Shown: piece by piece, positions 26,377-32,875 of the stretch
Layout: each line of letters starts with the position of its first letter
How positions within the stretch are numbered: the stretch's first letter is position 1
Assembly: GCA_003209795.1 (NCBI GenBank)
Contig: QCPB01000012.1
Coordinates: 1 to 37,600, forward strand
Direction: 5' to 3'
DNA: 37,600 bases
DNA from: Prochlorococcus sp. AG-436-C05
GTDB lineage: Bacteria > Cyanobacteriota > Cyanobacteriia > PCC-6307 > Cyanobiaceae
Notes under the pieces: model-generated
Seen by the model: only the letters and a program-made list of their open reading frames with translations
The model's database searches: none
Told to the model about the DNA's origin: nothing
Program-made: the position numbers and the translations under genes

Positions 26377-26994
26377 TTGGAACTTGAAACTCTTACACAA
26401 AAATTTCAATCCTACAGTGGATTAGTTTTAGTTTTTTTTATTGCAGTACACCTTGCAGGAGTTATTTTTGCAGGAATTAATCCTGATGCTTTTGAAATAT
26501 ACGCGTCAAATTTACATTCAAGTTTATTTTTACCTTATTCTGAAATAGTACTTGCCACAACATTCATAATTCATATTTTTCTAACCTTAAAAAAGGTTTT
26601 AAAAAATAGATCAAGTGGTAATAAAGCAATATTAAAGACTAGGAGAAATGATTACCTAGGAGTACTTGCATCCAAAGTTCAACCTTTTACAGGCGTAATC
26701 TTAGCTTCCTTTTTAATAATTCATCTCTTGCAATTGAGATTCCCTAGACCAGACGATAACTTGGAGTTAATTTCTCTAAAAAATAAATTGGGAGGTGTTC
26801 ATATTTTAGTTCTTTATTCTTTAGCATCCATCTCACTTTTTTTTCATATGGTACAAGGTATTGAATCAGCTCATAGAAGTTTAGGCATCTTAAGTCAAAG
26901 TAATTCGTTAAACATAAGATATATAAGTAGATTTATATCTATATTTTTTGGATTTTCTTATTTAATAATGACTTTTTACTTAAGATTTAAGTAA
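26377..26994 (+). CDS. sdhC: Succinate dehydrogenase/fumarate reductase cytochrome b subunit
   Basis: The 205-residue protein has five membrane helices, with histidines at membrane positions (near residues 25, 66, 115 and 157) able to ligate two haems. This is the single-subunit diheme anchor of B-type enzymes (Bacillus, Wolinella). The start is TTG 26377. Five bp separate it from the flavoprotein gene. It passes electrons between SdhB and quinone. Confidence 0.82.
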   Translation: MELETLTQKFQSYSGLVLVFFIAVHLAGVIFAGINPDAFEIYASNLHSSLFLPYSEIVLATTFIIHIFLTLKKVLKNRSSGNKAILKTRRNDYLGVLASKVQPFTGVILASFLIIHLLQLRFPRPDDNLELISLKNKLGGVHILVLYSLASISLFFHMVQGIESAHRSLGILSQSNSLNIRYISRFISIFFGFSYLIMTFYLRFK

Positions 26995-26998
26995 TAAA

Positions 26999-28924
26999 AT
27001 GAATAACTTCATTAATCCAAATTTACCAACCGGAGAAGTAGAAGGAGCGTGGCAAAAAACAGTTAAAAACCTATCAAATCTTACTACTGAAAAGAAAAAT
27101 AAATTTGAAATTATTATTGTAGGATGCGGCTTATCAGGCAGTTCTGCTGCAGCTACTCTCGCTGAGGAAGGATTTAAGATTAAACTTCTCACTTATCATG
27201 ATAGTCCCAGAAGAGCACACTCAGTATCCGCCCAAGGAGGTATTAATGCGGCAAGATCATTATCAGATGAAAAATATAAAGTTGTTATAGATCAATTATT
27301 TAAAGACACTTTACTTGGAGGTGATTTTAGAGCAAGAGAAGCAAGTTGCCAGCGTCTTTCTGAATTAAGTAGTTCCATAATTGATCAGTGTGTCTCACAA
27401 GGGGTTCCTTTTGCTCGTGAATATGATGGAACTCTTGCTACTCGTAGATTTGGAGGTGCTGTAGTTAGTAGAACTTTTTACGCCCGAGGTCAAACAGGGC
27501 AACAGTTACTATATGGAGCTTACCAAGCCTTATCGCGACAGGTGAATCTTGGAAATATTGAACTTATCACAAAAAGAGATGTACTTGATTTGGTAATTGT
27601 TAATGATATTGCAAGAGGAGTAATTGCAAGAAATTTAATTAATGGAAATTTAGAGACTTATAAAGCACATTGTGTTGTTTTAGCAACTGGTGGATATAGC
27701 AACGTCTATTACCTATCAACAAATTCATTAAAATCAAATGCCACTGCAATTTGGAGGGCCCACAAAAGGGGGGCGAATTTTGCAAATCCCTCTTTCACAC
27801 AAATACACCCAACATGTATCCCTCCTGGAGGTATTTATCAAAGCAAATTAACTTTAATGAGCGAAAGTTTAAGGAATGATGGAAGAATTTGGTTACCAAA
27901 AAAAATTGATTCCAAAGATGATCCTGAAAATATTCCAGAACATGAAAGAGACTATTTTCTTGAAAGACAATATCCTAAATATGGGAATTTAGTTCCCAGA
28001 GATGTCGCCTCTAGAAGAGCAAGAGAGATCTGTGAAAAAGGTTTTGGCATTGGCTTTGGTGGTAAAGGAGTATATCTTGACTTACAAGACTCAATAAAAA
28101 AAGATGGATTAAAGGTAATAAAGGCTAAATATGGGAATTTATTAGAGATGTATGAACGAATTGTTGGTGAAGATCCAACAAAAGTACCTATGAAGATTTA
28201 TCCAGCCCCTCATTACACAATGGGTGGATTATGGGTGGATTACAATTTAATGAGCAATATAGATGGCCTTTTCGTTTTAGGAGAGGCTAACTATTCTGTT
28301 CATGGCGCTAATCGGCTAGGTGCAAATGCTTTATTGCAATGCTTGTGTGATGGATACTTTATATCACCAAAAACTATCACCTCTTGGTTAGCAAATAATA
28401 AGGGGATAGATAACAGAAGTATTGATGAGGCTTCTAAAGAGGCTTTAAATTACGTCGATAAGAAAATAAAAGCTTTACTAAAAATAAAAGGTGAAAAACC
28501 CGTTGACTATTTCCATAGAGCGCTAGGGGAAATAATGATCTCGAAATGCGGTATTAGTAGAAATAGAAATGACCTAAAAACTGCCCTTGAAGAAGTAGAA
28601 ATTTTAAGTAATAATTTTTATTCCAATTTAAAAATACCTGAAACAAATTCAGGTTTAAATGTAGAGCTTGAGAAAGCTTTAAGGCTAGAAGACTTTATTG
28701 AACTCTCAATACTTATGATTAAAGATGCTATTGAAAGGGAGGAATCATGTGGAGCCCATTTCAGAGAAGAATATCAAACTAAGGAAGGAGAAGCCAAGAG
28801 AAATGATAACCTTTTCTCCCATATAGCAGTTTGGAAATTTAATTCTGGCAATAATTCTCATATAAGATTTTCTGAAGACCTAAACTTCAAGAAGATTAAC
28901 TTAAATACTAGAAACTATAAATGA
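26999..28924 (+). CDS. sdhA: Succinate dehydrogenase/fumarate reductase flavoprotein
   Basis: The 641-residue flavoprotein has the FAD fold GCGLSG (42-47), the covalent FAD histidine H74 in RAHSVSAQGGINAA, HPT in QIHPTCIPP, and HGANRLGANALLQC near the substrate site. Length fits B-type SdhA/FrdA. Its stop overlaps the sdhB start (ATGA). Direction of use (oxidation of succinate or reduction of fumarate) cannot be read from sequence. Confidence 0.93.
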   Translation: MNNFINPNLPTGEVEGAWQKTVKNLSNLTTEKKNKFEIIIVGCGLSGSSAAATLAEEGFKIKLLTYHDSPRRAHSVSAQGGINAARSLSDEKYKVVIDQLFKDTLLGGDFRAREASCQRLSELSSSIIDQCVSQGVPFAREYDGTLATRRFGGAVVSRTFYARGQTGQQLLYGAYQALSRQVNLGNIELITKRDVLDLVIVNDIARGVIARNLINGNLETYKAHCVVLATGGYSNVYYLSTNSLKSNATAIWRAHKRGANFANPSFTQIHPTCIPPGGIYQSKLTLMSESLRNDGRIWLPKKIDSKDDPENIPEHERDYFLERQYPKYGNLVPRDVASRRAREICEKGFGIGFGGKGVYLDLQDSIKKDGLKVIKAKYGNLLEMYERIVGEDPTKVPMKIYPAPHYTMGGLWVDYNLMSNIDGLFVLGEANYSVHGANRLGANALLQCLCDGYFISPKTITSWLANNKGIDNRSIDEASKEALNYVDKKIKALLKIKGEKPVDYFHRALGEIMISKCGISRNRNDLKTALEEVEILSNNFYSNLKIPETNSGLNVELEKALRLEDFIELSILMIKDAIEREESCGAHFREEYQTKEGEAKRNDNLFSHIAVWKFNSGNNSHIRFSEDLNFKKINLNTRNYK

Positions 28925-29652
28925 AAGATTTTATTTCTATTAAATTTAAAGTTTGGAGGCAAGTTAGTAATGAATCTAATGGGTCATATGAAGAATTTAG
29001 TTTAGAAAAAGTATCTGTAAAAATATCTTTACTCGAAGCCTTAGATCAATTGAATGAAGAATTAACAACTAAAAATATTAGGCCCATTACCTTTGACCAT
29101 GACTGTAGGGAGGGAATATGTGGAAGTTGTGGTTTTTTAGTAAATGGTCAACCTCATGGGCCAAAAAGAGGTACAACTACTTGTCAGCTTTATATGAGAA
29201 ATTTTAAAGATAATGCTTTGATAATCCTTGAACCATGGCGAGCAAAATCATTCCCAATTATCCAAGACTTGTCAGTAGATAGAAATGCATTGGATAAATT
29301 AATTATTTCGGGTGGCTATTTCTCTACTCAGACTGGTAAAACACCCGATGCCAATTTAATTCCAATAAGTCCTAAAAAAGCATTTTCGTCTTTTGAAACA
29401 GCTACGTGTATAGGGTGTGGGGCGTGTGTTGCAGGATGTAAAAATGCATCATCAAGTCTTTTTGTGGCTGCGAAACTAGCTCATTTAGGACAACTCCCTC
29501 AAGGGATTAATGGTAAAAAAGAAAGGTCAATAAAAATGCGAAAACAAATGACTATTGAAGGTTTTGGTCAATGTAGTAATAATCTTGAATGCGAGGCTGT
29601 TTGCCCCAAAGAAATATCCGCCGATTGGATTAGCTGGATGAATAAAAGTTGA
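28921..29652 (+). CDS. sdhB: Succinate dehydrogenase/fumarate reductase iron-sulfur subunit
   Basis: The 243-residue protein has the plant-type [2Fe-2S] cysteines C62, C67, C70 and C88, then CIGCGACVAGC (C163-C173) and CSNNLECEAVCP for the 4Fe and 3Fe clusters. All expected ligands are present. It is the last gene of a compact sdhCAB set that fills the unit between att copies 2 and 3. Confidence 0.93.
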   Translation: MKDFISIKFKVWRQVSNESNGSYEEFSLEKVSVKISLLEALDQLNEELTTKNIRPITFDHDCREGICGSCGFLVNGQPHGPKRGTTTCQLYMRNFKDNALIILEPWRAKSFPIIQDLSVDRNALDKLIISGGYFSTQTGKTPDANLIPISPKKAFSSFETATCIGCGACVAGCKNASSSLFVAAKLAHLGQLPQGINGKKERSIKMRKQMTIEGFGQCSNNLECEAVCPKEISADWISWMNKS

Positions 29653-29843
29653 GAAAGTTCTTTGAATTAAATTTATAAAACCTTTTTTAATTGCGGGCGA
29701 CAAACGGTAGAGGAATTGTATATTTATGGATAAATTTGTATACATTTGACCTATCTCTGAGACTAACAACTTCTCTAAAATTACAACTAACTTGCCATAG
29801 CCTGACTTATTTATTTAGGTTACTGACTCAAATTTTAGGGCGG
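29653..29843. other. Gene-free stretch after sdhB with a degenerate phased site
   Basis: gggcga at 29694 followed by aggaattgtata resembles the S2 array with a weaker second word. No gene is seen before att copy 3. Confidence 0.3.
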
Positions 29844-29891
29844 GTACTTTGGGAGCACTAGGTCGCAGGTTCGAATCTTGTCGCCCCGACT
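29844..29891 (+). repeat. tRNA-Pro 3' fragment (att copy 3)
   Basis: 48 bp with two changes from the intact tRNA (gtgc to gtac; cctg to cttg). It closes the sdhCAB unit. Confidence 0.9.
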
Positions 29892-29912
29892 CCATAAAAA
29901 CCAAGTCATACT

Positions 29913-29938
29913 AGAGTGTTTCCCAGACTCTCTTTTTT
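29913..29938 (+). terminator. Terminator following att copy 3
   Basis: agagt / actct hairpin followed by cttttttat; identical in sequence to the one after att copy 4. Confidence 0.65.
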
Positions 29939-29967
29939 ATTGCCTACTATTAAGAAATATAAGACTT

Positions 29968-30024
29968 AGCGATTATATAGCGATTATTTGCTATACCTTG
30001 CATAACTTTGATGCCTTAATCGCT
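29968..30024 (+). repeat. Phased repeat array S3 (agcgatt x2 plus inverted copy)
   Basis: agcgatt at 29968 and 29979 (period 11), ttgctata and ttgcata, then inverted aatcgct at 30018. It begins 77 bp after att copy 3. The following 164 bp up to 30188 hold no clear gene. Confidence 0.6.
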
Positions 30025-30188
30025 AATTAAATCTTGGTTTTGAATCTATAGCTAAATAATTGATTGAAGTTGTTAACTCCCTTAACTGGCTTTATGGCGT
30101 AAATGAAATAACTATGAGATATTGAAGAGATTAATATTTCTAATTTCCTACTTAATTAATTTTTAAATATCCTTACTTTAAATCAATT

Positions 30189-30482
30189 ATGAGTAATAAC
30201 GAAACTGATTTTAAAAAGATAGCAGTTCTTTTCTCAAGAGTTATCTATTTTATCTCGAATATGTTCTTGATTAATTGTTTATTTGCAGTAGAAGAAGGTT
30301 CTTTACTTTTCCCTGTAGATGATTTTGGAGTCCCTGATGCTCTCTTTTGTTCTTTTATATGTATTTTGGCTTCATTTTTCTCAATAAGATTTGCCCTTAA
30401 TAACAATAACAATAATACAAATGAAGTAATCATTCTTATCTCATCTGTTGTCTTAGGGGCAATATTCTGTTTGCCAATTTAA
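30189..30482 (+). CDS. Small membrane protein, unknown
   Basis: The 97-residue protein has about three hydrophobic helices (near 15-35, 50-68 and 78-96), a conserved-looking LLFPVDDFGVPDAL loop and an Asn run between the last two helices. No family is recognised. It is the only gene in the 0.7-kb unit between att copies 3 and 4. Confidence 0.55.
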   Translation: MSNNETDFKKIAVLFSRVIYFISNMFLINCLFAVEEGSLLFPVDDFGVPDALFCSFICILASFFSIRFALNNNNNNTNEVIILISSVVLGAIFCLPI

Positions 30483-30540
30483 AAAATCCTCTAAATATAT
30501 AGCATTAATCTGATTCTCAACAACTTTCAAAATTAATAAA

Positions 30541-30577
30541 GCCCTAGGGCGCAGGTTCGAATCCTGTCGCCCCGACT
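30541..30577 (+). repeat. tRNA-Pro 3' fragment (att copy 4, short)
   Basis: 37 bp from ctaggg-cgcaggttcg to cgccccgact. The anticodon-arm part is lost. The terminator and the repeat array after it match those of att copy 3 closely. Confidence 0.85.
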
Positions 30578-30598
30578 CCATAAAAACCAAGGCATACT

Positions 30599-30624
30599 AG
30601 AGTGTTTCCCAGACTCTCTTTTTT
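30599..30624 (+). terminator. Terminator following att copy 4
   Basis: agagt / actct hairpin and T run, as after att copy 3. Confidence 0.6.
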
Positions 30625-30652
30625 ATTGCCTACTATAAGAAATATAAGACTT

Positions 30653-30743
30653 AGCGATTATATAGCGATTATTTGCTATAACCTTGCAATACTTTGCTGC
30701 CTCATGTCGCTCACTATATAGGCAATGGTTATATCTTAGCGAT
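30653..30743 (+). repeat. Phased repeat array S4
   Basis: agcgatt at 30653 and 30664 (period 11), ttgctata and ttgcaata, then gtcgctca at 30706, which belongs to the gagcgag word type rather than agcgatt, and a further agcgatt at 30737. It looks like a hybrid of two array types. Confidence 0.5.
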
Positions 30744-31119
30744 TATATGTTCTTCTAAGCCATGGAGGGATATCAATAAATATCCGATCTTTTTCTTTTA
30801 TTCCGCTTATTACCTCTGTTCTACTACCTTCCGATTTACCAAGTTCTACCTTTTGGAATACAGGTTCATAATTTTCACCAACAACCAAAACTCCCTTCTG
30901 CCCATTTTCGGTTACTATGCAAACTGTTGGAACTACAGCTACCTTTAAACCTTGAGAAGAAATAGTTGATTCTACAAGAACTGTGTAACCTTCTATTTTT
31001 TTTAGTTCTTGCATCTCTCCTCTCAATTCAATAATTTCTTTAGTTACTGGAATAATGCCGCATCCCGAATTAAGTAATGAACAGGCAAACAAAAGTGTAA
31101 GAGATGATAGTTGTTTCAT
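30736..31119 (-). CDS. Lipoprotein made of an orphan HlyD/DevB-like C-terminal domain
   Basis: The 127-residue protein has a lipobox (LLNSGC, about residues 15-20), a short helix, then VPTVCIVTENGQKGVLVV, VFQKVELGKSEG and EVISGIKEKDRIFID, which read like the membrane-proximal end of periplasmic adaptor proteins of the HlyD/DevB kind. The coiled-coil hairpin and lipoyl domain are missing and no transporter gene is near. It may be a domain relic kept as an independent lipoprotein. Confidence 0.6.
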   Translation of the reverse strand: MKQLSSLTLLFACSLLNSGCGIIPVTKEIIELRGEMQELKKIEGYTVLVESTISSQGLKVAVVPTVCIVTENGQKGVLVVGENYEPVFQKVELGKSEGSRTEVISGIKEKDRIFIDIPPWLRRTYNR

Positions 31120-31196
31120 TTAAAACAAGGTCTCCATAGCTTTTTCTTTATCTTCTGGAGTTTTCATATTATTTATCATCAAATATAAAAAATATC

Positions 31197-31568
31197 TTAC
31201 TTAAAGAAAGTAAAATAAAGTTTTATAATTAGTTCTCTAACTTTCCAAAGAAGGAAGCCAAAACCAAAGACTAAAAAGGCTGGTAAAAATTCTAGGGCAA
31301 GCAAAACGATTCCACCCTTGCCACCTCCCTTTGCAGATAATCTTGCAATTTCAGATGAATCTAATCCTAAATTTATATCAAAACCTATTAGCCATAATTG
31401 AATACCTTTAAATATCATTAAAAAAGAGCCTAAAACACCTAAAAAAAATATAAAACCAAAAATTTTTTCTTTAGAAGAATTAGGAGATACTTGTCTATAT
31501 GGATTCGCACATGACCTTATGATCGTAAAGCTAATGCAGGAAATAAGGAAGTATGTAAAAATAGACAA
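31197..31568 (-). CDS. Membrane protein, unknown
   Basis: The 123-residue protein has about three hydrophobic helices (near 1-17, 36-60 and 87-110), with a polar loop SANPYRQVSPNSSKEK and a Gly/Lys loop SAKGGGKGG. The first helix includes a cysteine and could be a signal anchor. No family is recognised. Confidence 0.5.
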   Translation of the reverse strand: MSIFTYFLISCISFTIIRSCANPYRQVSPNSSKEKIFGFIFFLGVLGSFLMIFKGIQLWLIGFDINLGLDSSEIARLSAKGGGKGGIVLLALEFLPAFLVFGFGFLLWKVRELIIKLYFTFFK

Positions 31569-31599
31569 GAGAAATATAAATCATATATGAATAATTTTA

Positions 31600-31615
31600 G
31601 ATCGACTGTCAATCA
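31600..31615 (+). repeat. 15-bp dyad repeat, copy 1
   Basis: gatcgactgtcaatca. The arms gatcgac and gtcaatc are inverted with one mismatch around a central T. It overlaps the stop codon of the gene at 31613. Confidence 0.6.
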
Positions 31616-31864
31616 AAAACTACTTGCTATGAAACTTGAGACGATAAGACAAATAGTAGCTATCCAACTAGATGCTTTCTGTTCCAAGCTAAATGCGATA
31701 ACAGGTCCAAAAAAGAAACCAGCAATTGCTCCAAGAATAATTCCTACAATGCATTCTGAGTAACTTTCGCTTATACCTAATACACTTGAAAAAATTGGTG
31801 CAAATATAGCATCGGCAACAGCCCAAATCCCGCTAAAAATTATAAAAAAAAGTATTGATTCCAT
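31613..31864 (-). CDS. Small membrane protein, unknown
   Basis: The 83-residue protein is almost wholly hydrophobic, with three helices and a Gly-rich middle (VGIILGAIAGFFFGPV). Its stop codon lies inside one dyad repeat and its start is 25 bp from another, so repeat-gene-repeat looks like a cassette. No family is recognised. Confidence 0.5.
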   Translation of the reverse strand: MESILFFIIFSGIWAVADAIFAPIFSSVLGISESYSECIVGIILGAIAGFFFGPVIAFSLEQKASSWIATICLIVSSFIASSF

Positions 31865-31888
31865 TACCCTAAAAATAGTTTAATTTTA

Positions 31889-31903
31889 AATCGACTGTCA
31901 ATC
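31889..31903 (+). repeat. 15-bp dyad repeat, copy 2
   Basis: aatcgactgtcaatc, one change from copy 1. It lies upstream of the gene at 31613 on the opposite flank. Confidence 0.55.
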
Positions 31904-32020
31904 GTAATTAATATGGCGTTGAAAGGAGTAAGCGTTTCACAGAAAAAGGAGCTAATTGGCCCTTATTGTAGATCGACTGTCAATCAGAACCACTATAAAT
32001 TGATTAGACCTAGTTACTAC
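31904..32020. other. Gene-poor stretch (31865-32624)
   Basis: The 760 bp between the genes at 31613 and 32625 contain only repeats, att copies 5 and 6, arrays S5 and S6 and a terminator. A 48-codon open frame from 31914 crosses a dyad repeat and an att remnant and is not supported. Confidence 0.4.
31971..32001 (+). repeat. 15-bp dyad repeat, copy 3, with extended match
   Basis: gatcgactgtcaatca followed by gaaccactataaatt, identical to 37462-37492. It precedes att copy 5 by 20 bp. Confidence 0.6.
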
Positions 32021-32036
32021 GGAGCACTAGGTTGTA
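32021..32036 (+). repeat. Degenerate tRNA-Pro fragment (att copy 5)
   Basis: ggagcactaggttgta retains only the anticodon-arm 3' side and is followed almost at once by array S5. Confidence 0.6.
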
Positions 32037-32040
32037 GCTT

Positions 32041-32090
32041 AGCGATTATTTAGCGATTATTTGCATACCTATGCTTTGCATTGCTGCATC
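32041..32090 (+). repeat. Phased repeat array S5 (agcgatt x2)
   Basis: agcgatt at 32041 and 32052 (period 11), then ttgcata and ttgcat elements. It lies only 4 bp from att copy 5, so the terminator segment has been lost. Confidence 0.55.
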
Positions 32091-32135
32091 TTTTAGAAAT
32101 ATTGAGACTCAACTAAATCCTAGTATTCCCAACTC

Positions 32136-32189
32136 ATAAGCTATAGCCTCACTTCGTTCTCATGGGTACTGTCGCAAATTGCGTACTGG
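32136..32189 (+). repeat. Conserved block before att copy 6, with hairpin
   Basis: A segment of about 54 bp (ataagctatagcctcact...) almost matches 35147-35200 before att copy 7. Inside is a small palindrome, cgcaaattgcg here and cgcattttgcg there. Confidence 0.6.
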
Positions 32190-32236
32190 GTGCTTTGGGA
32201 GCACTAGGTCGCAGGTTCGAATCCTGTCGCCCCGAC
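32190..32236 (+). repeat. tRNA-Pro 3' fragment (att copy 6)
   Basis: 47 bp identical to the intact tRNA from gtgctttggg to cgccccgac. Confidence 0.92.
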
Positions 32237-32257
32237 CATTTAAAAACCAAGTCATAC

Positions 32258-32284
32258 TAGAGAGTTTCCCAGACTCTCTTTTTT
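32258..32284 (+). terminator. Terminator following att copy 6
   Basis: agagagt / actctct hairpin and T run, as after the intact tRNA-Pro. Confidence 0.65.
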
Positions 32285-32311
32285 ATTGCCAACACTTAGA
32301 AAGATGAGACT

Positions 32312-32371
32312 GAGCGAGCTTTGAGCGAGGATTTGCATAGCCTTGCATAACCTTGCTGTCTGATGTCGCTC
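32312..32371 (+). repeat. Phased repeat array S6 (gagcgag x2 plus inverted copy)
   Basis: gagcgag at 32312 and 32323, ttgcata at about 32333 and 32343, ttgctgt at about 32353, and inverted tcgctc at 32366: a run of elements nearly all 10-11 bp apart. It starts 76 bp after att copy 6. Confidence 0.65.
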
Positions 32372-32378
32372 ATAATGA

Positions 32379-32393
32379 CTACCATCTTGGCTT
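32379..32393 (-). pseudogene. Relic of a DUF1651 3' end
   Basis: Read on the minus strand, 15 bp give Lys-Pro-Arg-Trp-stop, the same ending (and almost the same bases) as the DUF1651 gene at 36969, next to an equivalent phased array. Confidence 0.35.
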
Positions 32394-32404
32394 AATTAAT
32401 TACA

Positions 32405-32444
32405 TAAAAAAGAGATTGACTCCATTCCTAAAATCAATCTCTTT
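32405..32444 (-). terminator. Minus-strand terminator
   Basis: aaagagattga (32409-32419) and tcaatctcttt (32434-32444) form a perfect 11-bp stem; an A run on the left gives a T run on the minus strand. Confidence 0.7.
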
Positions 32445-32624
32445 AACTTATTCAATTGCTAGTAATTTTTTCTAATAGGTTGGCTGCTTATACCAATCTT
32501 GTTAATTTCTCTGGTGGACTATCAATCATTTCTGATCCCTCCATTCGGTTAATAAAATAATAGTCAATCTAATTTATGTTGCATATCAGTAGTTATGCTG
32601 ATTTTTTATGGACTTTACTAATAG

Positions 32625-32762
32625 CTATTCTTTAAAAAAATACTTCTGAAATTTATTGAGTAATAGATTATAAATTATCATCAATACTATTACTCCACCT
32701 ATGCCATAAGCTGCATGAGATGGGTCTTGATGATTCTGCCAAAGCTCCTGTAAAATTTCGAT
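32625..32762 (-). CDS. Single-helix microprotein, family member A, without a standard start codon
   Basis: The frame reads IEILQELWQNHQDPSHAAYG, then a helix GIGGVIVLMIIYNLLLNKF and a basic tail (45 residues). It aligns with three relatives in the window that begin ATG; here the matching codon is ATC, and the frame closes upstream with TAA without ATG, GTG or TTG. It is either a start-loss pseudogene or a rare ATC start. Confidence 0.5.
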   Translation of the reverse strand: MEILQELWQNHQDPSHAAYGIGGVIVLMIIYNLLLNKFQKYFFKE

Positions 32763-32840
32763 AAAAAATTAGTTCTTATATATAGATTAATTATTATCTA
32801 ATTCTAATTAAATATATAGAGTAATTATTCTCTAATTAAA
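32763..32840. repeat. Shared AT-rich leader, copy 1
   Basis: The segment upstream of microprotein A (taattattatctaatt ... agagtaattattctct) is repeated upstream of microprotein C at 36124-36196, so regulatory sequence was copied with the genes. Confidence 0.45.
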
Positions 32841-32875
32841 TATCTATTATTCCAGAGTTATCTCCTTCTAATCGT

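Noticed and set aside
29527-29769. Minus-strand open frame of 80 codons
   Set aside because: It overlaps the cluster-binding end of sdhB in antisense and has no features of its own.
31588-31764. Plus-strand frame starting MNNFRSTVNQ
   Set aside because: It is opposite the membrane-protein gene at 31613 and begins inside a repeat.
31914-32060. Open frame of 48 codons whose middle (RSTVNQNHYKL) also appears in frame at 37462
   Set aside because: It crosses a dyad repeat, an att remnant and a phased array; the shared peptide follows simply from the shared 31-bp repeat, and most other changes are not silent.
32516-32569. Minus-strand 18-codon frame (MEGSEMIDSPPEK...) after a ggaggg site
   Set aside because: Very short with no second line of evidence; may be a gene remnant.
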